A stretch of 11,716 bases of DNA, taken from an uncultured Oscillibacter sp. GTDB lineage: Bacteria > Bacillota > Clostridia > Oscillospirales > Oscillospiraceae. This document shows, one piece after another, positions 1 through 6,572 of this stretch (positions are counted from its first letter, which is position 1; the number at the start of each line of letters is the position of its first letter). Location of the stretch: contig CABUDN010000076.1 of the NCBI GenBank assembly GCA_902490355.1, positions 1-11,716 of the forward strand. The letters run 5' to 3'. A program made the translations under genes and the position numbers. The notes under the pieces are model-generated. The model saw nothing but the letters and a program-made list of their open reading frames with translations. It was not told where the DNA came from and made no database searches.

Positions 1-614
1 ATGTTGATGTTCTCGTGCTCGATGTTGCCCACCTGACCGATGGTGGCGTAGCAGTTGGTACGCACAATGCGGACCTCGCCGGAGGGCATACGGATCTGAG
101 CGTCGTTGCCTTCCTTCGCCATCAGCTGAGCAGCAGTGCCGGCAGCGCGAACCAGCTGGGCACCGTTGCCGGGATGCAGCTCGATGTTGTGCAGCACAGT
201 ACCAACGGGGATGTTGGCGATGGGCAGCGCATTGCCGGGCAGGATATCGGCGTCGGGACCGGTCATGATCTTGTGGCCGGCCTTCAGGCCGAGAGGCGCC
301 AGGATGTAGCGCTTCTCGCCGTCCTCATACTGAATCAGGGCGATGTTGGCGCTGCGGTTGGGATCGTACTCCAGACGCAGCACGGTGGCGGAGCCAATCT
401 TGTCGCGCTTGAAGTCGATCACACGGTACTTGCGCTTGTTGCCGCCGCCGCGATGACGGACGGTGATGCGGCCGTAGCTGTTGCGGCCGGAACTCTTCTT
501 CAGGGGCTCCAGCAGGCTGGGCTCGGGCTTGGCCTTCTTATCGATGCCGTCGAAGCCGGAGACCGTCATCTGACGCCTGGAGGGAGTCGTGGGCTTAAAA
601 GTTTTGATAGACAT
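1..614 (-). CDS. rplB: 50S ribosomal protein L2, 3' part missing (cut by window edge)
   Basis: Large-subunit ribosomal protein L2, which binds 23S rRNA and helps assemble the peptidyl-transferase region. The visible part is the N-terminal ~204 residues of a protein normally about 275 long. It starts MSIKTFKPTTPSRR and contains the typical stretches RITVRHRGGGNKRKYR, LEYDPNRSANIALI and LHNIELHPGNGAQLVRAAG. The C-terminal domain with the conserved histidine near the peptidyl-transferase centre lies beyond base 1. The ATG at 612-614 has a GGAGAG Shine-Dalgarno about nine bases upstream. It is the last visible gene of the S10 operon, 23 bp after the rplW stop, and is surely co-transcribed with it. 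No truncation other than the window edge is seen. Confidence 0.98.
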   Translation of the reverse strand, partial: MSIKTFKPTTPSRRQMTVSGFDGIDKKAKPEPSLLEPLKKSSGRNSYGRITVRHRGGGNKRKYRVIDFKRDKIGSATVLRLEYDPNRSANIALIQYEDGEKRYILAPLGLKAGHKIMTGPDADILPGNALPIANIPVGTVLHNIELHPGNGAQLVRAAGTAAQLMAKEGNDAQIRMPSGEVRIVRTNCYATIGQVGNIEHENIN

Positions 615-637
615 ATCGCTTTACTCTCCTTCCGTTA

Positions 638-934
638 TCAGACCATGCCTTCGAAGAACTCAATGGTCTTGGAATCCGCCGTCAGCTGGACATAGGCCTT
701 CTTCCAGGTCCGGGTCATGCCGGGGCGGCCGGCGCCCAGGCGCTTTTCCTTGCCGGGCACCGTCAGGGTGTTGACGGAAGCAACCTTCACGCCGAAGATC
801 TCCTCAACAGCCTTCTTAATCTCAATCTTACCAGCGTCCCGGGCAACCTCGAACACATACTTCTTGTCGGCAGCGCCGGACATGGCACGCTCGGTAATGA
901 TGGGACGGATGATGATGTCGTATGCGGTAGCCAT
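638..934 (-). CDS. rplW: 50S ribosomal protein L23
   Basis: Early-assembling large-subunit protein that sits at the peptide exit tunnel and, by family knowledge, docks trigger factor and SRP. The 98 residues match the usual bacterial length. The N-terminus (YDIIIRPIITERAM) and the middle (KIEIKKAVEEIFGVKVASVNTL, residues about 36-57) are family hallmarks, followed by the basic loop GKEKRLGAGRPGMTRTWKKA that contacts rRNA. The start ATG overlaps the rplD stop codon by one base (TAATG arrangement). A GAGGAGGTG Shine-Dalgarno lies inside the end of rplD, so translation is probably coupled. Part of the S10 operon. Confidence 0.98.
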   Translation of the reverse strand: MATAYDIIIRPIITERAMSGAADKKYVFEVARDAGKIEIKKAVEEIFGVKVASVNTLTVPGKEKRLGAGRPGMTRTWKKAYVQLTADSKTIEFFEGMV

Positions 935-1557
935 TACGCGTACACCTCCTCGATTTTTGCGAGGGCGGTCTGATCCACCACCAGGTACTGGGCGTTGACA
1001 ATGTCATAGACATTCAGCTGCACAGCGGGAGTGGTCAGCACGCCGGGGATGTTCCGGGCGCTCTTGACGATGACGCTATCCACAGCGGGAGTGACCACCA
1101 CGGCCTTGCCGTCGACGTTCACAGCGTTGAGGAACTTGCGGAACTCAGCGGTCTTGATGGCGTCCATCTTGATGGAGTCAATCACAACCAGCTTGCCCTC
1201 AGCCGCCTTAGCGGAGAGAACGGACTTGAGCGCCAGGCGCTTGACCTTCTTGTTGAGGACATAGCTGTAATCCCGGGGCTTGGGAGCGAACACGATGCCG
1301 CCGTGGGTCCACTGAGGAGCACGGGTGCTGCCCTGACGGGCGTGGCCGGTGCCCTTCTGACGCCAGGGCTTCTTGCCGCCGCCGGAAACCTCGGCGCGGG
1401 TCAGGGCGCTCTGGGTGCCCTGTCTGCAGTTGGCGAGGTGGTTCTTGACGACCTCGTGGACGACGACTTCGTTGGGCTCGATGCCGAAGATGGCGTCGTT
1501 CAATTCAACAGTGCCGACCTCAGCGCCGGCCATGTTCAAAACTTTGATGGAAGACAT
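934..1557 (-). CDS. rplD: 50S ribosomal protein L4
   Basis: Large-subunit protein L4, whose extended loop lines the exit tunnel. In E. coli L4 is also the autogenous repressor of the S10 operon. The protein has 207 residues, the usual length. The diagnostic loop lies at residues about 60-92 and includes KPWRQKGTGHARQGSTRAP and HGGIVFAPKPRDY, followed by the conserved LNKKVKRLALKSVLSAK. The start ATG at 1555-1557 has an AAGGGGTG Shine-Dalgarno and lies 19 bp after the rplC stop. Its stop overlaps the rplW start by one base. Whether this L4 acts on the structured leader upstream of rpsJ cannot be told from sequence. In Gram-positive bacteria such L4 control is not established to my knowledge. 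Confidence 0.98.
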   Translation of the reverse strand: MSSIKVLNMAGAEVGTVELNDAIFGIEPNEVVVHEVVKNHLANCRQGTQSALTRAEVSGGGKKPWRQKGTGHARQGSTRAPQWTHGGIVFAPKPRDYSYVLNKKVKRLALKSVLSAKAAEGKLVVIDSIKMDAIKTAEFRKFLNAVNVDGKAVVVTPAVDSVIVKSARNIPGVLTTPAVQLNVYDIVNAQYLVVDQTALAKIEEVYA

Positions 1558-1576
1558 TTACTCAAGCACCCCTTTC

Positions 1577-2296
1577 TTACTTGTTTCTGGCGGAAGCCTT
1601 CTGCGGGTTGCGGCCGGAAGCCTTCTGCGGGTTCTTGCTGATGTCAGCACCAGCCTGCTTGACCTTGTGGACCTTGACCGTGCTCTTGATGGTGACCAGA
1701 CCGCCCTTGGGGCCGGGAACGGCACCGCAGACAACCAGCATGTTCAGCTCGGGGTCAACCTTCACAACGCTCAGGTTCTGAACCGTGACCTGATCCACAC
1801 CCATGTGGCCGGCGCCGATCTTGCCCTTGAAGATACGGGAAGGATCGGTGGAAGAGCCCATGGAGCCAGCGTGACGGTGAACAGGGCCGGTACCGTGGGT
1901 CTCCTTGAGCCGGTGAGCACCGTGGCGCTTGATAACGCCGGCGTAGCCGTGGCCCTTGCTGGTACCGGTGATGTCGACGAAATCGCCGACCTTGAAGGTG
2001 TCAGCCTTGACCACGTCGCCGATGTTGAGCTCAGCAGCGTTCTCCAGGTCAAACTCACGCAGGTACTTCTTGGGGCTGACGCCAGCCTTGTTCAGGTGGC
2101 CCATCTCGGGCTTGCTGAGCTTGCGCTCGGCAACGTCTTCAAAGCCCAGCTGGACGGCGGCATAGCCTTCCTTCTCAGCAGTCTTCTTCTGGACGACCGT
2201 GCAGGGTCCCGCCTCGATGACGGTGACGGGAATCACATGGCCGTTCTCGTCAAAAATCTGGGACATGCCCACTTTTTTGCCGATGATCGCTTTCAT
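1577..2296 (-). CDS. rplC: 50S ribosomal protein L3 with duplicated C-terminal tail
   Basis: Large-subunit protein L3, one of the two assembly-initiating proteins, with a long arm reaching the peptidyl-transferase centre. It has 239 residues, against about 205-215 in most bacteria. Family motifs are clear: MKAIIGKKVGMSQIF at the start, FVDITGTSKGHGYAGVIKRH at residues 106-125, and IFKGKIGAGHMGVDQVTVQN at 155-174. The excess length is a basic C-terminal tail (from about residue 210) that ends in two copies of an eight-residue unit, NPQKASGR (222-229) and NPQKASAR (230-237). The ATG at 2294-2296 follows AAGGAGGAAAATAC, an excellent ribosome binding site. The 146-bp gap to rpsJ upstream is unusually long for this operon and structured. 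Confidence 0.97.
   Translation of the reverse strand: MKAIIGKKVGMSQIFDENGHVIPVTVIEAGPCTVVQKKTAEKEGYAAVQLGFEDVAERKLSKPEMGHLNKAGVSPKKYLREFDLENAAELNIGDVVKADTFKVGDFVDITGTSKGHGYAGVIKRHGAHRLKETHGTGPVHRHAGSMGSSTDPSRIFKGKIGAGHMGVDQVTVQNLSVVKVDPELNMLVVCGAVPGPKGGLVTIKSTVKVHKVKQAGADISKNPQKASGRNPQKASARNK
1591..1633 (-). repeat. 24-bp tandem duplication inside the 3' end of rplC
   Basis: An identical 19-bp stretch (beginning cggaagccttctgcggg on the plus strand) occurs at 1591-1609 and again at 1615-1633, offset by exactly 24 bp. The offset equals eight codons, so the reading frame is kept and the L3 tail gains one extra NPQKAS(G/A)R unit. Synonymous positions are identical between the copies, which suggests recent duplication by slippage rather than old repeat conservation. 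Confidence 0.9.
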
Positions 2297-2442
2297 GTAT
2301 TTTCCTCCTTAAAGGTTATTGGTCGGCTTAGATACGAGCGGTTGGGTTCCGCCGCATTGCTCTGCCGACATGACCCGTCCGCCTCGCAAGTCGGCGGACA
2401 TGGCAGCAAACATTTTAAATGGTGTCCTGTGGAAAACCAGCC
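2297..2442 (-). promoter_or_regulatory. structured 146-bp gap between rpsJ and rplC, possible regulatory RNA element
   Basis: No gene is seen here. Read in the operon direction, a nested stem occupies 2362-2406: an outer CTGCC/GGCAG pair encloses an inner perfect GTCCGCC/GGCGGAC pair (2377-2383 with 2393-2399). A second small hairpin GCGG/CCGC spans 2338-2352. The strong Shine-Dalgarno of rplC lies at the gap's end. S10-operon genes are usually only tens of bases apart, so a structured insert of this size may be an mRNA leader or processing site. No convincing -35/-10 pair was found, so an internal promoter is not supported. Function is inferred. Confidence 0.4.
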
Positions 2443-2754
2443 TTACAGCTTGATTTCGATCTCCACACCGGCGGGCAGCTCCAGAGCCATCAGGGCTTCC
2501 ACGGTCTTGGGAGAGGACTTGGTGATATCGATCAGTCTCTTGTGGGTGCGGCGCTCGAACTGCTCACGGCTGTCCTTGTACTTGTGCACGGCCCGCAGGA
2601 TGGTGACGATCTCCTTCTTGGTGGGCAGGGGGATGGGACCGGAAACCTCAGCGCCGGTGCGCTTGGCGGTCTCCACGATCTTTTCTGCGCTCTGGTCGAT
2701 GACCTGGTGGTCATAGGCCTTCAGACGAATGCGGATCATTTCTTTCTGTGCCAT
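2443..2754 (-). CDS. rpsJ: 30S ribosomal protein S10
   Basis: Small-subunit head protein S10, also known in other bacteria as NusE, a partner of NusB in transcription antitermination. The 103 residues match the family length. Residues about 53-77 carry the S10 signature region (LRAVHKYKDSREQFERRTHK, then RLIDI), and the end ELPAGVEIEIKL is typical. The ATG at 2752-2754 is preceded by CAGGAGGAAACAACC, a strong ribosome binding site. It is the first gene of the operon, about 285 nt downstream of the inferred transcription start. Because S10 itself takes part in antitermination, an attenuator in its own leader would make feedback conceivable, but this is inference. Confidence 0.98.
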   Translation of the reverse strand: MAQKEMIRIRLKAYDHQVIDQSAEKIVETAKRTGAEVSGPIPLPTKKEIVTILRAVHKYKDSREQFERRTHKRLIDITKSSPKTVEALMALELPAGVEIEIKL

Positions 2755-3038
2755 GGTTGTTTCCTCCTGATTTCGTAGGTAGTTTCACGCAGTCTCGACG
2801 ACCTACGGCGAGAGAAGTTTTTCTATACGCTTAACCGTGCGTATCATTCCTGCTCATGAAAAATACCGGCGCAGGAGACCTACGGCCGGTAACTGATCAT
2901 GGCGTGGCGATCTACGCAACGTACAGATCTTTCTCAGCCGCCCGATTATCGGACATACTCCCCGGAAGTTACCTCTTTCGAGCAATCTCCCGGTTCATCG
3001 CATGACCACGCGGCGGGGTGTACCCTTCCCGCGCGGAC
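2755..3038 (-). promoter_or_regulatory. long structured 5' leader of the S10 operon
   Basis: This is the untranslated region between the inferred transcription start (~3038) and rpsJ. It holds no convincing ORF but many inverted repeats. In transcript order these are: a GC-rich stem (3006-3036), CCGA/TCGG (2942-2952), GATCT/AGATC (2909-2929), the terminator-like hairpin (2859-2891), ATACGC/GCGTAT (2825-2844) and CGTAGGT/ACCTACG (2774-2807). The last of these ends just before the rpsJ Shine-Dalgarno. A 10-bp word (plus-strand GACCTACGGC) is repeated at 2800-2809 and 2877-2886, and its first seven bases recur at 3036-3042. Size and structure suggest a ribosomal-protein leader that controls the operon. 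The ligand is unknown. Confidence 0.65.
2859..2891 (-). terminator. terminator-like hairpin (candidate attenuator) in the S10 leader
   Basis: In the transcript the 5' arm TACCGGCCGTAGG and the 3' arm CCTGCGCCGGTA pair over 12 bp, including one G-T wobble and one bulged C. The loop is three bases and is followed at once by TTTTT. This has the form of an intrinsic terminator and lies about 105 nt upstream of the rpsJ start, between promoter and gene, so it would act as an attenuator rather than as an operon end. A 7-bp segment upstream (2967-2973) is complementary to the base of the 5' arm and its flank (2888-2894), giving a possible antiterminator. Confidence 0.65.
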
Positions 3039-3044
3039 CTACTT

Positions 3045-3073
3045 ATAATATAAGAAACTTTCTCCATTGTCAA
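3045..3073 (-). promoter_or_regulatory. sigma-A promoter of the S10 operon
   Basis: On the minus strand a perfect -35 TTGACA (3068-3073) is separated by 17 bp from -10 TATTAT (3045-3050). Transcription should start near 3038. The sequence just upstream is A/T rich, including TTTTCATGAAAA at 3089-3100 and an A7 run, as expected for an UP element on a strong ribosomal-protein promoter. Confidence 0.88.
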
Positions 3074-3180
3074 GAGGAATTTCTCCGTTTTTCATGAAAA
3101 TTTCAATCTTTTTTTGTGAAACTCCAAATCCCATTCCGACACGCTCCAACAGGGCCTTTTGCCGCTCTTCCAAGCTAGTC
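3074..3180 (-). other. AT-rich intergenic stretch upstream of the S10 promoter
   Basis: No gene seen. The half nearer the promoter is A/T rich with a 12-bp palindrome TTTTCATGAAAA (3089-3100) and homopolymer A/T runs, fitting an UP element that contacts the RNA polymerase alpha subunit. The half nearer proS (about 3121-3180) shows no recognisable feature beyond lying downstream of the proS terminator. Confidence 0.4.
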
Positions 3181-3223
3181 AAAAACCGACAAGAACGGCC
3201 GTCCCGCAAGCGAGACGGCCGTT
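3181..3223 (-). terminator. intrinsic terminator of proS
   Basis: The arms AACGGCCGTCTCGC and GCGGGACGGCCGTT form a long, nearly perfect stem (3194-3223) with a tight TT/CTTG loop, starting 13 bp after the proS stop codon. The T5 run is offset by about eight bases (3181-3185), so the hairpin is stronger than its U tract. It separates proS from the S10 promoter. Confidence 0.75.
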
Positions 3224-3236
3224 TTGCAGATGTTGC

Positions 3237-4676
3237 TCAGTAAGCCACGCCCCAGTAGATATCGGTGGTGCAGGGCTTTCCGCACACGGGGCACACGCCC
3301 TCGGTGCCGGACTGGGCCAGAGGCATGCAGCGGGAGCTGACGCCGGCCCGCTCCTTCATGGCCATCTCGCATTCCAGAGAGCCGCACCACTTGGAGCGCA
3401 GGAAGCCGCCCTTGCCCTCCACGATGGCCTTGGCCTCTTCCGGAGTCTTGATGTCGAAGGTGTTCTCCTCCCGGTTCTTAAGTGCCATGGCATACATATT
3501 GTCATGGATGGCATCCAGCATCGTCTTGACGGTCTGCTCCAGCTCCGTCAGGGGAACGAAGGTCTTCTCACCGGTGTCCCGGCGGGCGATGACGCACTGG
3601 CCCTTCTCCAGATCCTTGGGGCCGATCTCCACACGCAGAGGCACACCCTTCATCTCATACTCGGCAAACTTCCAGCCGGGAGAGTTGTCGGAATCGTCCA
3701 TCTTGGTGCGTACGCCGGCATTCAGCAGCCGGTCACGCAGCTGCGCGGCAGCGTCCAGCACGCCGGGCTTGTGGGCTGCCACAGGGATCACCACCGCCTG
3801 AACCGGCGCCACCCGGGGCGGAAGCACCAGGCCGTTGTCATCGCCGTGGGTCATAATGATACCGCCGATCATCCGGGTGGAAACGCCCCAGCTGGTCTGA
3901 TGGGGATGATGGAGCTGATTGTCTTTTCCGGTGAAGGTGATGTCAAACGCCTTGGCAAAGCCGTCGCCGAAATAGTGGCTGGTACCGGCCTGCAGGGCCT
4001 TGTGGTCGTGCATCATGCACTCCACGGTGTAGGTCTCCTCAGCGCCGTTGAACTTCTCCTTATCGGTCTTGCGGCCACGGATGACCGGCATGGCCAGATA
4101 GTTTTCCATGAAGTCGGCATAGATGCCCAGCATCTGCATGGTCTCCTGCCGGGCCTCCTCCTCGGTGGCATGCATGGTGTGCCCCTCCTGCCACAGGAAT
4201 TCCCGGTGGCGCAGGAAGGGACGGCTGGTCTTCTCCCAGCGCAACACGCTGCACCACTGGTTGTACAGCTTGGGCAGATCCCGCCAGGAGTGGATGATAT
4301 TGGCGTAGTGCTCGCAGAAAAGCGTCTCAGAGGTGGGACGGACACACAGCCGGTCCTCCAGCTTCTCACTGCCGCCCATGGTCACCCAGGCGCACTCCGG
4401 AGCGAAGCCCTCCACGTGATCCTTCTCCTTCTGGAGCAGGGATTCGGGAATCAGCACCGGGAGGTAGACGTTTTCATGGCCCGTAGCCTTGAAGCGGCGG
4501 TCCAGCTCCTGCTGAATGTTCTCCCAAATGGCGTATCCATAGGGACGATAGATGAACATACCTTTGACGGATGTGTAGTCAATCAGTTCCGCCTTTTTGC
4601 ACACGTCGGTATACCACTGGGCAAAGTCCACGTCCCGCGCGGTAATGGCGTCCACTTGTCTTTTATCCTGTGCCAT
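3237..4676 (-). CDS. proS: prolyl-tRNA synthetase, archaeal/eukaryotic-like short type
   Basis: Class II aminoacyl-tRNA synthetase that charges tRNA-Pro with proline using ATP. The 479 residues and layout fit the type-3 ProRS: a catalytic core without the ~180-residue editing insertion of E. coli-type enzymes, an anticodon-binding domain (about 290-395) and a C-terminal zinc-binding-like domain. Visible motifs are RPTSET (113-118), motif 2 RWEKTSRPFLRHREF (146-160), and motif 3 within 268-291 (STRMIGGIIMTHGDDNGLVL region). Cysteines 431, 436, 450, 462, 465 and 469 lie in the tail, which ends in Tyr as usual for this type. The ATG at 4674-4676 has AAAGGA eight bases upstream. It is monocistronic, with its own promoter and terminator. 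The leader is only ~67 nt, too short for a T-box. Lacking the insertion, it would need a trans-editing protein to clear Ala-tRNA-Pro. Confidence 0.97.
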   Translation of the reverse strand: MAQDKRQVDAITARDVDFAQWYTDVCKKAELIDYTSVKGMFIYRPYGYAIWENIQQELDRRFKATGHENVYLPVLIPESLLQKEKDHVEGFAPECAWVTMGGSEKLEDRLCVRPTSETLFCEHYANIIHSWRDLPKLYNQWCSVLRWEKTSRPFLRHREFLWQEGHTMHATEEEARQETMQMLGIYADFMENYLAMPVIRGRKTDKEKFNGAEETYTVECMMHDHKALQAGTSHYFGDGFAKAFDITFTGKDNQLHHPHQTSWGVSTRMIGGIIMTHGDDNGLVLPPRVAPVQAVVIPVAAHKPGVLDAAAQLRDRLLNAGVRTKMDDSDNSPGWKFAEYEMKGVPLRVEIGPKDLEKGQCVIARRDTGEKTFVPLTELEQTVKTMLDAIHDNMYAMALKNREENTFDIKTPEEAKAIVEGKGGFLRSKWCGSLECEMAMKERAGVSSRCMPLAQSGTEGVCPVCGKPCTTDIYWGVAY

Positions 4677-4749
4677 AGTCTCAATCCTTTACATCTCTAT
4701 ATGATTATAATGAATACTCTGCTGCATTCGCGGTTTTCACTGAGTTCCT

Positions 4750-4778
4750 ATTGTATCCATTCCGCCGCAAAAAGTCAA
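4750..4778 (-). promoter_or_regulatory. sigma-A promoter of proS
   Basis: Minus-strand -35 TTGACT (4773-4778), 17-bp spacer, -10 TACAAT (4750-4755). The predicted start is near 4743, giving a leader of about 67 nt to the proS ATG. No T-box-like specifier stem or terminator fits in this length. Confidence 0.85.
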
Positions 4779-4808
4779 CCGTCAGCCGGATGAAGCCGTC
4801 AGAAGCCC

Positions 4809-4837
4809 TTGCAAAAAGGTGCCGCGTGTGATATTCT
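4809..4837 (+). promoter_or_regulatory. promoter of the SLC13-type permease gene
   Basis: Plus-strand -35 TTGCAA (4809-4814), 17-bp spacer, -10 TATTCT (4832-4837). Transcription would begin near 4844, leaving about 30 nt before the ATG at 4874, including the GGGAGG ribosome binding site. It is divergent from the proS promoter, about 30 bp away. Confidence 0.65.
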
Positions 4838-4873
4838 ACCTCCCAGACTTCAAAATTATGGGAGGAACCCACC

Positions 4874-5983
4874 ATGGCTGCACGTCTGCGTGCATTTTTC
4901 AAACAAGAAACCGTCCTGTGCATCTCCGCTCTCTGTGCCGCCGCCACGATGCTGGCGGTCCCGCCGGACGGCGCCTATCCCGGATACATCGATCTGCGGG
5001 TATTGTGCCTGCTGGCATGCCTGATGGCGGTCGTTGCCGGTGTGCGCCGGTGCGGCGCTTTTGAATTCCTGGCGGCAGCTTTGCTGCGCCGCAGCAGCGG
5101 AGGCCGGATCTTAGGCGTCATTCTGGTACTGCTGCCCTTCTTCACCTCCATGCTGGTCACCAACGATGTGGCGCTGCTGACCTTCGTCCCCTTCACCCTG
5201 CTGCTCCTGGACCAGATCGGCTGCCGGGACCGCGCTGCCATGATTCTGGTTCTTCAGACCATGGCGGCCAACCTGGGCAGCATGGCCACCCCGGTGGGCA
5301 ATCCCCAGAATCTCTATCTCTACGGCGCATACAATCTCACGGCCGGGTCCTTTTTCGCCGTGATGCTGCCGCTGACCGCAATCAGTCTGGTCGGTCTTAC
5401 CGCAGCTGCCATCCCGGTACTGCCCCGGACGCTTCCGGTTCCGGACCTGGAGGAGGCCCCCATCCGCTCCCCCAAAAAGCTGGGCATCTATCTGCTGCTG
5501 TTTGCCCTGTGCCTGCTGACGGTATTCCGGATTCTGCCTTACGGCATCATGACCGTGGTGGTGCTGGCCGTCATCGCCGTCGTCGAGTTCTCCATTTTGA
5601 AGGAACTGGACTTCGGACTGCTGGTTACCTTCGTATGCTTTTTCATCGTCTCCGGCAATCTGGGGCGGATCGATGCCGTCCACACTGTTTTACAGTCTCT
5701 TCTGGAACGCAGCACCTGCCTGACCGCCGTGCTCACCAGCCAGGTCATCAGCAATGTCCCGGCGGCGGTGCTGCTCTCCGGCTTTACGGACAATTGGCAG
5801 CCTCTGCTGGAAGGCGTGAACATCGGCGGTCTGGGAACCCCCATCGCCTCCCTGGCCAGCCTCATCTCCCTGAAATTTTACTTCCGGTCTCCCGGCGCAA
5901 AGCCGGGACGGTACCTGGGACTTTTCCTGCTGGCCAATGTCCTGGGCCTGATCGTACTGTTGGCTGCCTCCGCCCTGTTATAA
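4874..5983 (+). CDS. SLC13/CitT-superfamily (ion transporter) permease
   Basis: A 369-residue integral membrane protein with about ten to eleven hydrophobic segments (roughly 13-30, 41-58, 79-114, 122-140, 159-184, 203-241, 247-262, 282-304, 318-336, 346-368). It has the two-fold motif pattern of the ion-transporter superfamily: TNDVALLTFVPF (96-107) and ANLGSMATPVGNPQNLYL (132-149) in the first half, SNVPAAVLLSGF (293-304) and GVNIGGLGTPIASLASL (314-330) in the second. The GNPQN and GGLGTP-type loops are the hallmark of SLC13, ArsB and NhaD relatives. The length resembles E. coli YbiR-type members. The substrate (dicarboxylate, other anion or Na+/H+) cannot be assigned. The ATG follows GGGAGGAACCCACC. 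It has its own promoter and a terminator at the stop, so it is probably monocistronic. Confidence 0.85.
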   Translation: MAARLRAFFKQETVLCISALCAAATMLAVPPDGAYPGYIDLRVLCLLACLMAVVAGVRRCGAFEFLAAALLRRSSGGRILGVILVLLPFFTSMLVTNDVALLTFVPFTLLLLDQIGCRDRAAMILVLQTMAANLGSMATPVGNPQNLYLYGAYNLTAGSFFAVMLPLTAISLVGLTAAAIPVLPRTLPVPDLEEAPIRSPKKLGIYLLLFALCLLTVFRILPYGIMTVVVLAVIAVVEFSILKELDFGLLVTFVCFFIVSGNLGRIDAVHTVLQSLLERSTCLTAVLTSQVISNVPAAVLLSGFTDNWQPLLEGVNIGGLGTPIASLASLISLKFYFRSPGAKPGRYLGLFLLANVLGLIVLLAASALL

Positions 5984-6023
5984 AAAAACCATCCCCGCGG
6001 CGTTGCCGCGGGGATGGTTTTTT
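5983..6023. terminator. bidirectional intrinsic terminator between convergent genes
   Basis: The perfect 13-bp stem CCATCCCCGCGGC/GCCGCGGGGATGG (5989-6001 and 6005-6017) has a three-base loop and is flanked by A6 and T6 runs, so it works in both directions. It overlaps the stop codons of both the permease (5981-5983, plus) and the YgjP-like gene (6022-6024, minus), a very compact arrangement. Confidence 0.95.
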
Positions 6024-6537
6024 ATTGCAGCAGTTTTTTGCGCTCCCGGTAATCCGGCAAATATTGGCTTAGCAGGGCATAGAATCCCGGACCATGGTTC
6101 TTTTCCCGGATATGGCACAGCTCATGGACCACCACCAGATCCACCGCCTCTTCGGGGCAGTTCATCAAAAAGCAGGAAAAGCACAGGCCGTTGGTTCCGC
6201 TGCAGCTGCCGTAGCGCTTCCGCGCCGTGGTAATCTTCACGCCCGAAGGCACCAGCCCGGTCCTTTGGCTCCAATATGCCACCTTTCCCGGCAGCACTGC
6301 CTGCGCCCGGGCCTTCAGCCCCCGGATCTCCTCTCGGGTAGGAGGCGGCGGCAGGGCAGAGGCCCTCTGGCGCTGCCGCTCCAAATGGCGGGCCACCCAG
6401 TCCCCATGCCGGTTGAAAAACGCATCCGCCTCCGCCTGCGTCACATGCATGGGCGCCCGCACCAGCACCCGGCAGTCTCCCGTGATCTCCAGAGCCATAG
6501 TCCGGCGGCGGGAGCGGATCAATTCATACGGTTCCAT
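6022..6537 (-). CDS. YgjP-like (DUF45/M48-type) metal-dependent hydrolase
   Basis: A 171-residue protein of the YgjP-like metallopeptidase family (Pfam YgjP-like / DUF45). The zinc motif HELCH lies at 138-142, followed by KNHGPGFY (147-153 with H148 as the probable third ligand). This matches the family pattern HExxHxxxxxHxxxFW. The preceding stretch RKRYGSCSGTNGLCFS (106-121) corresponds to the conserved RWGSCS...L.FN segment. The N-terminus YELIRSRRRTMAL is also typical. The length is shorter than E. coli-type members (~230) but common in Clostridia. The real substrate is uncertain: members are annotated as peptidases, and a nucleotide pyrophosphatase role has been proposed for E. coli YgjP (from memory). 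The nearest Shine-Dalgarno, AGGAAGG, is about 13 bases from the ATG, rather far, so the start is less certain. It lies 82 bp after the zinc-ribbon gene and may be read through from it. Confidence 0.85.
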   Translation of the reverse strand: MEPYELIRSRRRTMALEITGDCRVLVRAPMHVTQAEADAFFNRHGDWVARHLERQRQRASALPPPPTREEIRGLKARAQAVLPGKVAYWSQRTGLVPSGVKITTARKRYGSCSGTNGLCFSCFLMNCPEEAVDLVVVHELCHIREKNHGPGFYALLSQYLPDYRERKKLLQ

Positions 6538-6572
6538 TGCCGATTGGTTTCCTTCCTCTCTTCACACAAACA

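Noticed and set aside
2400..2445. Internal promoter (TAAAAT -10) between rpsJ and rplC
   Set aside because: No acceptable -35 at 16-18 bp spacing; the best candidate matches only two of six positions.
1373..2716. Long plus-strand open frame (447 codons) opposite rplD, rplC and rpsJ
   Set aside because: It is antisense to three unmistakable ribosomal-protein genes, has no ribosome binding site or recognisable domain, and is expected in GC-rich DNA.
4677..4743. T-box riboswitch upstream of proS
   Set aside because: The predicted leader is only about 67 nt, with no specifier stem, T-box bulge sequence or terminator.
3159..4793. Plus-strand open frame of 544 codons opposite proS
   Set aside because: It covers the antisense of a fully conserved prolyl-tRNA synthetase, and its low-complexity Gly/Leu/His composition is typical of a shadow frame.
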